64,000 bases of DNA. It comes from Cyclobacteriaceae bacterium (GTDB lineage Bacteria; Bacteroidota; Bacteroidia; Cytophagales; Cyclobacteriaceae). Both the position numbers and the translations under genes were made by a program. Within the stretch, counting starts at the first letter, position 1. Each line of letters opens with the position of its first letter. The notes beneath the pieces are model-generated. The model was not told the DNA's origin. It did no database searches and saw nothing but the letters and a program-made list of their open reading frames with translations. Positions 17,668 to 26,084 of the stretch are shown in pieces. The stretch spans positions 124,001-188,000 of the forward strand of contig JANQPQ010000034.1 in assembly GCA_028285445.1 (NCBI GenBank). The letters run 5' to 3'.

Positions 17668-18431
17668 ATTCCTGTTGTTATTGTTTGTATTCCTTTGGTA
17701 ATATCTTCCTTAACCTGCGCATCGAGGCTGCCATCTTTTATTATTTCCTCTAAAATTGGCAGCGAAGCCTTCTCCCTATTCGCAATCATTATGCGTGCTA
17801 ACTCCAGCCTTACCGGTAGCGATTGCTGTTTTGCCAGTGCATCAATCATACTTTGCACAACAACATCCTGATCCAAAAACTTTGATAGGGCCTCAATCGA
17901 GGCCAGCCTGATATTGACATTGCTATCTGTATTCATGGTTTTGATAAGCGCTGTTATAATATCCTGGTTTGTATCCAGATCGGCTGCCATGGCCACAGCC
18001 TTGAGCCTATCGTGTACAGAATTTTGCTCAAGTAGTGAGAGTGCCATGATCTGCTTGATATGGGCCACCTCCTCTCTAAGGGCATCTACTTCGGTGGGTT
18101 CCTTTGAGTCTTCTATCGAGAAACGACCGATTCCAAAGCCAACAACAAGAAAGGCAATTGCAGCCGCTATGCCGGTTGGACTGAACCAGTTTAGTATTTT
18201 TCCTCCAGGCTTGCGCTTGGTTGCTATCTCATCAAGCAATTTCGTTTCTAATGAAAGCGGAGCTTCCTCATTCCTAAACTTTCCATAGTAAAAGAATTCT
18301 TCCCTGGCGGCATAGAACTCCTCGGGTATATCTGGTTTTTGCAGATACGCTTCCAGCTGACTTTCTTCCTCCACAGAGGAGGTTCCTGCATAATACTTCT
18401 CCAGCAAGGCTTTAGCTTCCTCGGTTTTCAT
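17664..18431 (-). CDS. Anti-sigma-like membrane protein with HEAT repeats
   Basis: 255 residues. Residues 1-90 are cytoplasmic and zf-HC2-like in length but lack the HxxxCxxC motif (KALLEKYYAGTSSVEEESQL). One membrane helix lies near residues 92-110 (SPTGIAAAIAFLVVGFGIGR). A short coiled coil (EVDALREEVAHIKQIMALSL) leads into HEAT-like helical pairs (AALIKTMNTDSNVNIRLASI-type units) that would be periplasmic. It overlaps the ECF sigma gene by 20 bp. Role inferred: sigma sequestration with a periplasmic protein-interaction domain as sensor. Confidence 0.75.
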   Translation of the reverse strand: MKTEEAKALLEKYYAGTSSVEEESQLEAYLQKPDIPEEFYAAREEFFYYGKFRNEEAPLSLETKLLDEIATKRKPGGKILNWFSPTGIAAAIAFLVVGFGIGRFSIEDSKEPTEVDALREEVAHIKQIMALSLLEQNSVHDRLKAVAMAADLDTNQDIITALIKTMNTDSNVNIRLASIEALSKFLDQDVVVQSMIDALAKQQSLPVRLELARIMIANREKASLPILEEIIKDGSLDAQVKEDITKGIQTITTGI

Positions 18432-18927
18432 AATTTTGAATTTTTAAATATTGTTCCCTCAGGTTTCGTCTCAAGCGGGATAATGTTACCTCAATGGTGT
18501 TTGGTTTCATCCGCACTATCTCCGCAATTTCCTTTATTGACTTCTGCTCAACATTCCTCAGATAAAGAATCTCTTGTTGCACGGGCGATAACCTCTCAAT
18601 CAGTTCTGAGATGGTCCGTTCGCCTTCACTCAGCATCAATTGTAAATCAGAGGCTGAATGATTGTCGATGATCTCCAGGTCGTCAGCCAATGCTGTTTCC
18701 CGGGATCGCTTTCTCTGGTTATCGATGAAAAGATTCTTGGTTATGCGATTGCCAAGCGCCAGGAAATTTTGGTACTTACCCAGTTTTGCACCCATATTCC
18801 ACATGCGGATCATCGTCTCCTGGGCCAGATCCTCGGCATCGTCAGAGTCTTTTGTTAGCCAGAAGGCGTATCTGTAAAACTGGTTTTGCAGTGGAAGAAC
18901 CACCGACTTAAATTGCTCGATATCCAT
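18412..18927 (-). CDS. ECF RNA polymerase sigma factor
   Basis: 171 residues. Region 2: FYRYAFWLTKDSDDAEDLAQ, then ETMIRMWNMGAKLG and LALGNRITKNLFIDNQRKRS. Region 4: RLSPVQQEILYLRNVEQKSI, then EIAEIVRMKPNTIEVTLSRL. It heads a three-gene operon with the HEAT-repeat protein and the DUF4097-like protein, which ends at the terminator at 16.9 kb. The operon sits between the methyltransferase and the polyketide synthase, but nothing shows that it controls them. Confidence 0.93.
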   Translation of the reverse strand: MDIEQFKSVVLPLQNQFYRYAFWLTKDSDDAEDLAQETMIRMWNMGAKLGKYQNFLALGNRITKNLFIDNQRKRSRETALADDLEIIDNHSASDLQLMLSEGERTISELIERLSPVQQEILYLRNVEQKSIKEIAEIVRMKPNTIEVTLSRLRRNLREQYLKIQNYENRGS

Positions 18928-18981
18928 TACAAGCTAGACGGGCTTTATTGATCAAACTGACAGTTGGGAGTAAATAAAATT

Positions 18982-20076
18982 CTACTGTCGGGCAATTTCC
19001 AAAAGCATACCCTCCAGGGTAAGGCCAGGGCCAAAAGCGAAACTTAGAATTTTCTCGCCGTTATCTTCACGCTGTAGTTGCTGCCAGATTTCGTTTATTA
19101 CAAATAGAACAGTAGGTGATGACATGTTACCATATTGCCTGAGCACATGGTAGGCATATTTGTTTCTCTCTTTATCGAAATTCAACACTTGCTCTATTTC
19201 TTGCAGAATCTTTTTACCTCCTGGGTGAATAGCCAGGTATTTCACATCGGCAACTTCCAGATTGAAATCTTGCAGGAGTTTTGCGGTTAATGATCCTATC
19301 CCGTTCTTAATTACCTCCGGCACATAGGTAGAGAGCTTCATTTGAAAGCCAAAGTCGTTTATTTCCCAGGCCATATCTCTTTCGCCATCTGGAAGAATAT
19401 CACAATGACTACTTGAAATTTTCAAACCTACCTCGCCGGTTGGTTTCGCCTTTATAGTTACCGCCGCAGAGCCATCACCAAACAGCGCGTTAGCTAAGAA
19501 GTTATCTTCATGTTTGGCTTTTTGGAAATGAATGCTACACAGTTCAGTACAAACAATTAACACCACCGCATTATGATCAGCGGTGCAAAGGGCATTCGCG
19601 GTCTTAATGGCATTGAAGGCCGCGTAGCAACCCATGTAGTTAATGGCGGTTCTTTCCACTGACGAGCTTAAACCCAATTGCTTCACCAAATCTATATCAA
19701 GCCCAGGGGCGTACATGCCGGTGCAGCTTACCGTAATTAAATGGGTTACTTCCGCCGGATCAAATTGCTTGAGTCGGGCAATAGCATCTAAAGACAATTC
19801 TATTGCCTTCTCCTGGTAGAGCTTCATGCGGCTGGAAGTGGTGGGGAATGGTTCCAGTGCTTCGTTCTTAGGAAAGAAGGAAGCGCCATTGCGTACTCCG
19901 TAATCTTCAATTACAGAATACCGATATTGTATGCCGGTAGCACGGTATAGAGCGGTTAGTTTGTCAATTTCCCCATCTCTTAATTGATGAGCGCCAGTCA
20001 TAAAAGCCGCAATTTTATCCTGCGCGATCTTATAGGCAGGATTTGCTGTGCCAATATCAGTAATGAATGCACTCAT
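18982..20076 (-). CDS. Type III polyketide synthase (chalcone/stilbene synthase family)
   Basis: 364 residues, the usual length. The catalytic triad is visible: Cys150 in NYMGCYAAFNAI, His in YLAIHPGGKK, and Asn in RQYGNMSSPTVLF. The C-terminal loop FAFGPGLTLEGMLL is also typical. The enzyme condenses an acyl-CoA starter with malonyl-CoA to give pyrones, resorcinols or similar aromatics. It is divergent from the UbiA gene with 44 bp between the starts, which suggests shared control. With the methyltransferase at 16.1 kb, the UbiA gene and the FAD reductase at 56.3 kb it probably makes a modified lipid-like polyketide. Confidence 0.95.
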   Translation of the reverse strand: MSAFITDIGTANPAYKIAQDKIAAFMTGAHQLRDGEIDKLTALYRATGIQYRYSVIEDYGVRNGASFFPKNEALEPFPTTSSRMKLYQEKAIELSLDAIARLKQFDPAEVTHLITVSCTGMYAPGLDIDLVKQLGLSSSVERTAINYMGCYAAFNAIKTANALCTADHNAVVLIVCTELCSIHFQKAKHEDNFLANALFGDGSAAVTIKAKPTGEVGLKISSSHCDILPDGERDMAWEINDFGFQMKLSTYVPEVIKNGIGSLTAKLLQDFNLEVADVKYLAIHPGGKKILQEIEQVLNFDKERNKYAYHVLRQYGNMSSPTVLFVINEIWQQLQREDNGEKILSFAFGPGLTLEGMLLEIARQ

Positions 20077-20120
20077 TGGGTAATTTTATCTGAAAACAAT
20101 ATACTTGATTTTATTTCAGC

Positions 20121-20987
20121 ATGATCTCCAGATCAACTTTTCTACACCTAAGAATTCCTTTCAGCTTTTTTCTGCTGCCGATCTTTCTATTTGCATTAAG
20201 TGTCGCTGGAACAATTTCTATGTTCAACACTTTTCTCACCTTCTTTATTCTGCATTTCCTCCTATATCCGGCAAGTAATGCTTACAACAGCTACTATGAT
20301 AAAGATGAAAAAAGCATTGGGGGGTTACAAAACCCTCCCCCGGTTTCTTCTCAACTTTACTGGGTTGCCATACTAATGGATGCCTTGGCAGTTATTCTGG
20401 GCTTGATTGTAAGTATTGAATTTGCCTTAATGCTGCTTGTCTATGGCTTGGTATCCAAAGCTTATAGCCATCCGGCAATTCGATTGAAGAAAATGCCAAT
20501 TGTTGGGTGGTTGACCATCGGCACATTCCAGGGGTTCTTTACTTTCTTGATGTCAATAGCCGGGCTAAGTGGAGGTGACATCAACTACCTCTGGCAAGAG
20601 AGCTTTACCGTACCGGCCGCCCTTAGTAGCGCCATGTTATTGGGGTCTTATCCAATGACCCAAGTATACCAGCACGAGGAAGACTCGGAAAGAGGGGATG
20701 TAACCATCAGCTTGAAGTTGGGAATACTAGGTACCTTTCATTTCACTTTGGTGATGTTCACCTTTGCCAGTGCCGGTTTCGTCTGGTATTATTTCACCTT
20801 CTACGATAATAACCTGGCATACTACTTCCTGGCGGCCATGCTGCCGGTTGTAGCATTTTTTAACTGGTGGTATTTCCAGGTCAGGAAGAATAGAGCCAAG
20901 GCAGATTTCAAGAATACCATGCGACTTAACCTGCTTTCTGCCCTGGCCTTAAATACTTTTTTTCTGGCCGTACGATTCCTTTCCTAG
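20121..20987 (+). CDS. UbiA family prenyltransferase
   Basis: 288 residues, about eight membrane helices. The first Asp-rich motif is NAYNSYYDKDEKSIGG and the second is TQVYQHEEDSERGDVT; both are needed for Mg-prenyl-diphosphate binding. It resembles UbiA members found beside type III PKS genes rather than MenA or heme O synthase. It starts 44 bp from the divergent PKS gene. Inferred reaction: attachment of an isoprenoid or related chain to the PKS product in the inner membrane. Confidence 0.9.
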   Translation: MISRSTFLHLRIPFSFFLLPIFLFALSVAGTISMFNTFLTFFILHFLLYPASNAYNSYYDKDEKSIGGLQNPPPVSSQLYWVAILMDALAVILGLIVSIEFALMLLVYGLVSKAYSHPAIRLKKMPIVGWLTIGTFQGFFTFLMSIAGLSGGDINYLWQESFTVPAALSSAMLLGSYPMTQVYQHEEDSERGDVTISLKLGILGTFHFTLVMFTFASAGFVWYYFTFYDNNLAYYFLAAMLPVVAFFNWWYFQVRKNRAKADFKNTMRLNLLSALALNTFFLAVRFLS

Positions 20988-21072
20988 GGTTTACTTATTT
21001 GAATGATAGATTCTGGCTTTTTATCGCTCAAAAGATACTCAGCGCTAAGAATTAACAAAACCACGATGATGA

Positions 21073-23499
21073 TCATTCTTCGCGCAAATGCTTAACAGGG
21101 TTGGCATTAATGGTTCTCAAAGTTAATGTGCCAACAGTAATCCAGGCAATGGCCAGAATCGCCAATCCCGAGATTAGAAAAGCGACGGGTGATAGCGGGA
21201 TGCGAAATGAGAAACCTTGTAGCCACTGATCCATCACAAACCAGGCAATGGGGCCGCCAATCGCAATGCTGATAATTACCATAATCGTAAAACCTTTGAG
21301 CAAGAGTATGAAGATCGATTGCGACGATGCACCCATAACTTTTCTAATGCTTACCTCTTTGGTTCTTTTTGAAAGAATCAGAGACGCCAGGCCGAATAAA
21401 CCCATTGAGGCTATGATAACGGCCAATATAGAAAAGCCAGAGAACACTTTTCCGAGCCTTTGCTCAGATTGGTATTGCCCTTCCACGTTTTGATCAAGAA
21501 AACTAAACTCGAATGCAAATCGATGATCAAATTGCTGCCACACATTTTTAACCTCACCAATCAGTCTGTCGAAATCGTTAGTACGTACTTTCAGTAAGGC
21601 AAAACTGTAGCTGTTGGGTAGCACTTGAAAAATCAGCGGCCTTACCGGCTGATGCAACGATTGAAAGTGGAAATCTTCGACCAGTCCCACGATGGTGCCA
21701 CCAAGCATATTGCCATCCGCATCAAGCATAAGCTGTTTTCCAATCGGGTCTTCTAAGCCAAGAGCGGTTACTAAGGCTTCGTTAATTATGTAGGCTTCAG
21801 CAGAGTCAGTTGGTATTCCAATATCGAATGACCGACCTTCAATAAGATTGAGCCCCAATGTTTCGAATATGTCATAGTCAACCCTGAACTCAGAAACACT
21901 TACCCTGGTTTGATCATCATTTAGTTCCCAGATGGGATTTTGGTTAAACTGCCAACCTGGAATATTTGATGCAGCAGAAACGCTGCTGACACCTTCAATA
22001 GCCAGCAGTTCATTTTTTACTGTTTCAAACTTTGGTCTCAGTGAGTTGTCTTTGATGCGCAAAACCAGTACCTCTTCTTTATCAAAGCCAAGGGCTTTAT
22101 TCTTAATGAAGTCCAACTGACTGTAGATAATTGTGCTTCCGGCTATTAATACCATAGAGATGGCAAATTGGAATATCAACAACGACTTGCGCATTAAGTT
22201 ACCTTTTGCTCCAGCCGAAAACTCCCCCCTCAGAATCATATTTGGTTTTGCTGATGACATCACCAGTGCCGGGTAGAAGCCTGCCAATAATCCAACCATA
22301 AGGCCTACAGCTACCATCAGCAAAATCACTATCGGTTGATTGATGTAATCAACCGCTAAAGATTTGCCAGTAGCTTCATTAAAAAAAGGTAAAGCTACTT
22401 CTATCAGTAAGCCAGCGAGCACTATGGAGATGAAGGAAATGGCTATAGATTCTCCCAGAAATTGCATTACTAATTGGTGCTTAAATGCGCCCAAAGACTT
22501 TCTAACTCCAATCTCCCTTGCTCTTTCCGTAGACTTGGCGGAAGTTAGGTTCATAAAGTTTACGCTGGCAATTATCAGTATGAATACAGCCGCCGCCGTC
22601 ATAATATAGACGTAGGCAATATTGCCGTTGGGTTCAAGCTCCCAGCGAATTCGGGATTGTAAATGGATGTCTGTTATCCGTTGAAGCCTAAAATTATAAC
22701 CAGCATTTTTTACCTGCTCTAATACTTCAGGGGTTACCCAGTCAAGGTACTGCGTTACCCAATCCAGTAATTCAGCTTGCAGTAAAGCCGGATCAGCACC
22801 AGCACGGAGGCGGATGTAGTTGAAGTGGCCGAAATCCCCCCAAGTATAGTAGCCACTAGGGTTGGGGCCTTTAAGTGTCACATAAGAAATCAGGAAGTCG
22901 AAATGAAAGTGTGAATTATCTGGAACATCCTCAAACGTGCCTTCGATTTCCAGGCGATAATCATCAGAGCCATTGTTGACCACCAGGTTTTTACCAACCG
23001 GCTCTTCTTCGCCAAAATACTTCGCAGCCATACTCTCCGATATCAAAAGCTTGTTGGGCTCTCTTAGCACCTTATCAGGATTTCCTCCTGTGATCTTAAA
23101 GCTGAAAACGTCAAGGAATGTGCTATCTACACTAAGAATTTCAGTCTCATCATGTTGGGTGTCGGTTTCCGGGTTAGATACTGAGAACGTACGCTTGGTC
23201 AAGCCCGGACCCCACAACGGGGACAAACTTGTGCCGGACACTACCTGTGGAAAATCACGCACCAAAGCGAGGGACATTGGATGTGGTGTACGGGTTTGGG
23301 GATCATCACTAAACCAGGCAATGCGGTAAATATCTTCCGCATCATCATGGAATTTATCGTAACTGACTTCATCCTTTATAAATAGGATGATCATTACCAC
23401 GCTGGCCATGCCAACAGATAGCCCTAATAGATTAATGCCAGTGTAAAACTTGTTCTTAAGCAGGTTTCTCAGCGTTAGTTTGATGTAATTCCTAATCAT
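21073..23499 (-). CDS. FtsX/MacB-type ABC permease
   Basis: 808 residues without a prefix domain; the protein begins directly with MIRNYIKLTLRNLLKNKFYT. The layout is helix, MacB-like periplasmic core, FtsX helices (YVYIMTAAAVFILIIASVNF), then a second core and FtsX block (GFSILAVIIASMGLFGLASL, TKEVSIRKVMGAS). It ends in VKHLREE. It is 28 bp downstream of another permease and shares its promoter. A sigma-54 regulator and kinase are encoded divergently. No ATPase gene is near. Confidence 0.93.
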   Translation of the reverse strand: MIRNYIKLTLRNLLKNKFYTGINLLGLSVGMASVVMIILFIKDEVSYDKFHDDAEDIYRIAWFSDDPQTRTPHPMSLALVRDFPQVVSGTSLSPLWGPGLTKRTFSVSNPETDTQHDETEILSVDSTFLDVFSFKITGGNPDKVLREPNKLLISESMAAKYFGEEEPVGKNLVVNNGSDDYRLEIEGTFEDVPDNSHFHFDFLISYVTLKGPNPSGYYTWGDFGHFNYIRLRAGADPALLQAELLDWVTQYLDWVTPEVLEQVKNAGYNFRLQRITDIHLQSRIRWELEPNGNIAYVYIMTAAAVFILIIASVNFMNLTSAKSTERAREIGVRKSLGAFKHQLVMQFLGESIAISFISIVLAGLLIEVALPFFNEATGKSLAVDYINQPIVILLMVAVGLMVGLLAGFYPALVMSSAKPNMILRGEFSAGAKGNLMRKSLLIFQFAISMVLIAGSTIIYSQLDFIKNKALGFDKEEVLVLRIKDNSLRPKFETVKNELLAIEGVSSVSAASNIPGWQFNQNPIWELNDDQTRVSVSEFRVDYDIFETLGLNLIEGRSFDIGIPTDSAEAYIINEALVTALGLEDPIGKQLMLDADGNMLGGTIVGLVEDFHFQSLHQPVRPLIFQVLPNSYSFALLKVRTNDFDRLIGEVKNVWQQFDHRFAFEFSFLDQNVEGQYQSEQRLGKVFSGFSILAVIIASMGLFGLASLILSKRTKEVSIRKVMGASSQSIFILLLKGFTIMVIISIAIGGPIAWFVMDQWLQGFSFRIPLSPVAFLISGLAILAIAWITVGTLTLRTINANPVKHLREE

Positions 23500-23527
23500 T
23501 CTTTTCTAGATTTCTGGATTGGGGCGG

Positions 23528-25906
23528 TTATTGATGTCGTAAAGTATTTACTGGATTTGTGCGCGCAGCTCTAAGGGCATGATAGCTAATGGTTAACAAG
23601 GCTATAGCTATTGCCAGGCCCGCGGCCGTTAGGAAGAATACGATGCCTATATCGATGCGGTATTGGAAGTTGTTTAGCCAACTATCCATAGTTACCCAGC
23701 CAATTGGAACGGTTAATACCGAAGCAAGAACCACAATTACCAGAAACTCTTTGGATAGCACATAAAGCAGGTGCGGAACCTGCGCACCCATCACTTTTCT
23801 AATTCCTACCTCTTTGAGTTTACGCTGAATAGCTAATGTTGAAAGACCGAATAACCCCAGGCAGGCAATGAGAATCGCCAGCAACGCAAACAACTCAAAT
23901 ACCTCTGCTTGCTTCTGTTCATATTGGTACGATGTGGCCATTTTATCGTCAAGAAAATCATAGGCAAATGGAAACCGTGTAACAAACTGATCCCACTCAT
24001 TGGAGATTTTGCCAATGAGCCCTTCAAAATCACTGGTGGCAAATTTTATGGCAATTACCCTGTGATCAGGGTCGATGGCTATAGCCAGCGGATCAATCTT
24101 TTCCTTAAGCGATCGGAAATGATAGTTACTAACAACACCGATGACCCTGCGGGGAATGGTGTCTTTGAAATTGTTTTGAATTTCTCTTCCTATGGCATTA
24201 TCCAAAGTCCACCCCAAAAATCTCGCTGCCTCTTCATTAATTACAATTGCATCGGAGGCATCGGTGCTAAAATCTCTGTCAAAGCCCCGACCCAGAGTCA
24301 TGTCAAGATCAAAGAAATCAAAATAGTCATAGTCCGTGAAGACTGTCCTTAGTACTTGCTGCTCGTCAAAGCCCTCTACTATAAAGCTGTAATTGTCGTG
24401 GAATCCGCCAGGCTCACCTGAAATGAATGTAACAGACTTAACATCAGCCATGGATAGCAGGCGTTGCTTGAAAGCCTCTCGGTTTTGATAGATGTCGCGA
24501 TTGTTTACTGGTACAATAAGCGTACTTTCCTTGTCGAAGCCCAGGTTTTTGTTTTGGATGAAATCGAATTGATTAGCAGTAATAAGTGTTGCGATTATTA
24601 GCAGGATAGAGATGCCAAATTGAAATACTACCAATCCCTTTCTCAGCAAAAGTCCTTTGCTGGTTTGTACTTTCTGATTACGAATTACGGTTGAAGGCTG
24701 ATAAGCTGAAAGCACCATTGCTGGGTAGAAGCCCGCAATAAAACTTAATAAGGCCGTGGCACCTAGCGCCCCTATTACGATGGCCGTAAAGTCCACCGGA
24801 ATCAGCAATTGCTTGCCCACAAACTCACTGTAGTTTGGCAATCCTATTTCTGCAATAAATAGAGAGAGTAGCACGGCAATCGCAGATACCATGGCTGACT
24901 CAACCAAAAATTGGGTAAAAAGTGACTGCCGGGTAGCTCCGTTGGTTTTTCTAACGCCGATCTCAACGGCCCTCCTAGATGCGGTTGCAGTTGAAAGGTT
25001 AACAAAGTTGATCAATGCCAGGAACAATATTAGAAAGGCAATGATGCTGAAAGTGGTTACAGCCTGGCGATCTCCGTGATTTACCTGGTCAAACCGGGTT
25101 TCATTATTAAAATAGATGTCTTCGACGTTTTCCAGGTGCAGATCAATGCGCCTATTTACCCGCTTGAAATCTTCACCAAAGTACTTATCCATGAATGCCG
25201 GTAACTGCGCTTGCAATGCCTGGGCGGAGGCACCTGGCTTTAGTTTTATATAAGTAGAAAATGAATTCGACCACCAATCGTTAAACCACCGTCTTTGAGA
25301 TAAAGGCTGAATGGAACCGAGAAAGTCGAACTCCAAATGAGATTTGACCTTGGAGGCATCAAAAACTCCTGTAACCTGGTAGATAGTCCTATTATCAATT
25401 TCCAGTGTTTGGTTAATTGGATCTTCGTCCCCAAAATATTTTGTAGCCATTTCAGTGGAGATAAGGATACTATTCCCACCTCGGAGCGCGGTTTCGGCAT
25501 CACCATTAATAATTGGGAAAGTAAAAAGATTGAAGAAATTGGAATCGGCAAGAAAGATTCTATCTTCCATAAACGACCTTTCTCCATTTGCAACCAGGCC
25601 ATCACCAGGAAATACCCGAACAGCTTCCAGGACATCCTGTGGATAGTCGAGCACCAGCGCTTCAGCAAAAGGCCCTGATGTTACACCGGCATGGTACTTC
25701 CCGCGTTCATCATGGAAGTATCGCTTAACCCGAAAGACAGAATCGCTGTCTTTATGAAAATTGTCGTGGCTAAGCTCGTTGTGAATATAGATTGATATGA
25801 ATAAACAACTGCTAATGCCCATGGTTAGCCCCACAATATTAATTAGCGTGTAAATTCTATTCCTAAGCAGGTTACGGTAAGCCGACTTCAAGTAATTTTT
25901 AATCAT
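23528..25906 (-). CDS. FtsX/MacB-type ABC permease
   Basis: 792 residues, beginning MIKNYLKSAYRNLLRNRIYT. Two periplasmic cores and two FtsX helix blocks are present (FSIIAFLILFLALINFVNLS; LFALLAILIACLGLFGLSTL, LKEVGIRKVMGAQ). It is the first gene of a two-permease operon. Upstream are a sigma-54-like promoter (25931-25946) and a palindrome pair (26001-26040), and the divergent genes encode an NtrC-type regulator with its kinase. This makes it a likely direct target of that system. Confidence 0.93.
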   Translation of the reverse strand: MIKNYLKSAYRNLLRNRIYTLINIVGLTMGISSCLFISIYIHNELSHDNFHKDSDSVFRVKRYFHDERGKYHAGVTSGPFAEALVLDYPQDVLEAVRVFPGDGLVANGERSFMEDRIFLADSNFFNLFTFPIINGDAETALRGGNSILISTEMATKYFGDEDPINQTLEIDNRTIYQVTGVFDASKVKSHLEFDFLGSIQPLSQRRWFNDWWSNSFSTYIKLKPGASAQALQAQLPAFMDKYFGEDFKRVNRRIDLHLENVEDIYFNNETRFDQVNHGDRQAVTTFSIIAFLILFLALINFVNLSTATASRRAVEIGVRKTNGATRQSLFTQFLVESAMVSAIAVLLSLFIAEIGLPNYSEFVGKQLLIPVDFTAIVIGALGATALLSFIAGFYPAMVLSAYQPSTVIRNQKVQTSKGLLLRKGLVVFQFGISILLIIATLITANQFDFIQNKNLGFDKESTLIVPVNNRDIYQNREAFKQRLLSMADVKSVTFISGEPGGFHDNYSFIVEGFDEQQVLRTVFTDYDYFDFFDLDMTLGRGFDRDFSTDASDAIVINEEAARFLGWTLDNAIGREIQNNFKDTIPRRVIGVVSNYHFRSLKEKIDPLAIAIDPDHRVIAIKFATSDFEGLIGKISNEWDQFVTRFPFAYDFLDDKMATSYQYEQKQAEVFELFALLAILIACLGLFGLSTLAIQRKLKEVGIRKVMGAQVPHLLYVLSKEFLVIVVLASVLTVPIGWVTMDSWLNNFQYRIDIGIVFFLTAAGLAIAIALLTISYHALRAARTNPVNTLRHQ

Positions 25907-25930
25907 AGCGCTGGCGTTTCCAAAGTTTTT

Positions 25931-25946
25931 AACGATATCTGTGCCA
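25931..25946 (-). promoter_or_regulatory. Candidate sigma-54 promoter for the permease operon
   Basis: On the minus strand TGGCACAGATATCGTT gives a perfect -24 TGGCAC element. The -12 element is degenerate: GT where GC is expected, ten bases after GG. The gene start at 25906 is about 25 bp downstream, consistent with a transcript start near 25920. The imperfect -12 element keeps this a candidate. Confidence 0.5.
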
Positions 25947-26000
25947 TATCAGGTAAGTAATTGGTATGCAGATAATTATACTGATAAAACTCTGGTTCCG

Positions 26001-26040
26001 TGTTCCACTGTGGAACAGATTTGTGTTTCATTGTGAAACA
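26001..26040. promoter_or_regulatory. Pair of 17-bp palindromes (candidate NtrC-type activator sites)
   Basis: TGTTCCACTGTGGAACA (26001-26017) and TGTTTCATTGTGAAACA (26024-26040) each have 7-bp arms and a 3-nt centre. Their centres are 23 bp apart, about two helical turns, which fits cooperative dimers. They lie between the divergent permease and regulator genes, 55-95 bp upstream of the sigma-54-like promoter. The related consensus is TGTTYCA-N3-TGRAACA. Binding by the response regulator encoded alongside is inferred. Confidence 0.75.
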
Positions 26041-26084
26041 TTTGATCTTAGTTTTTCGCATTAAACATTATCAATGCTGAATAT

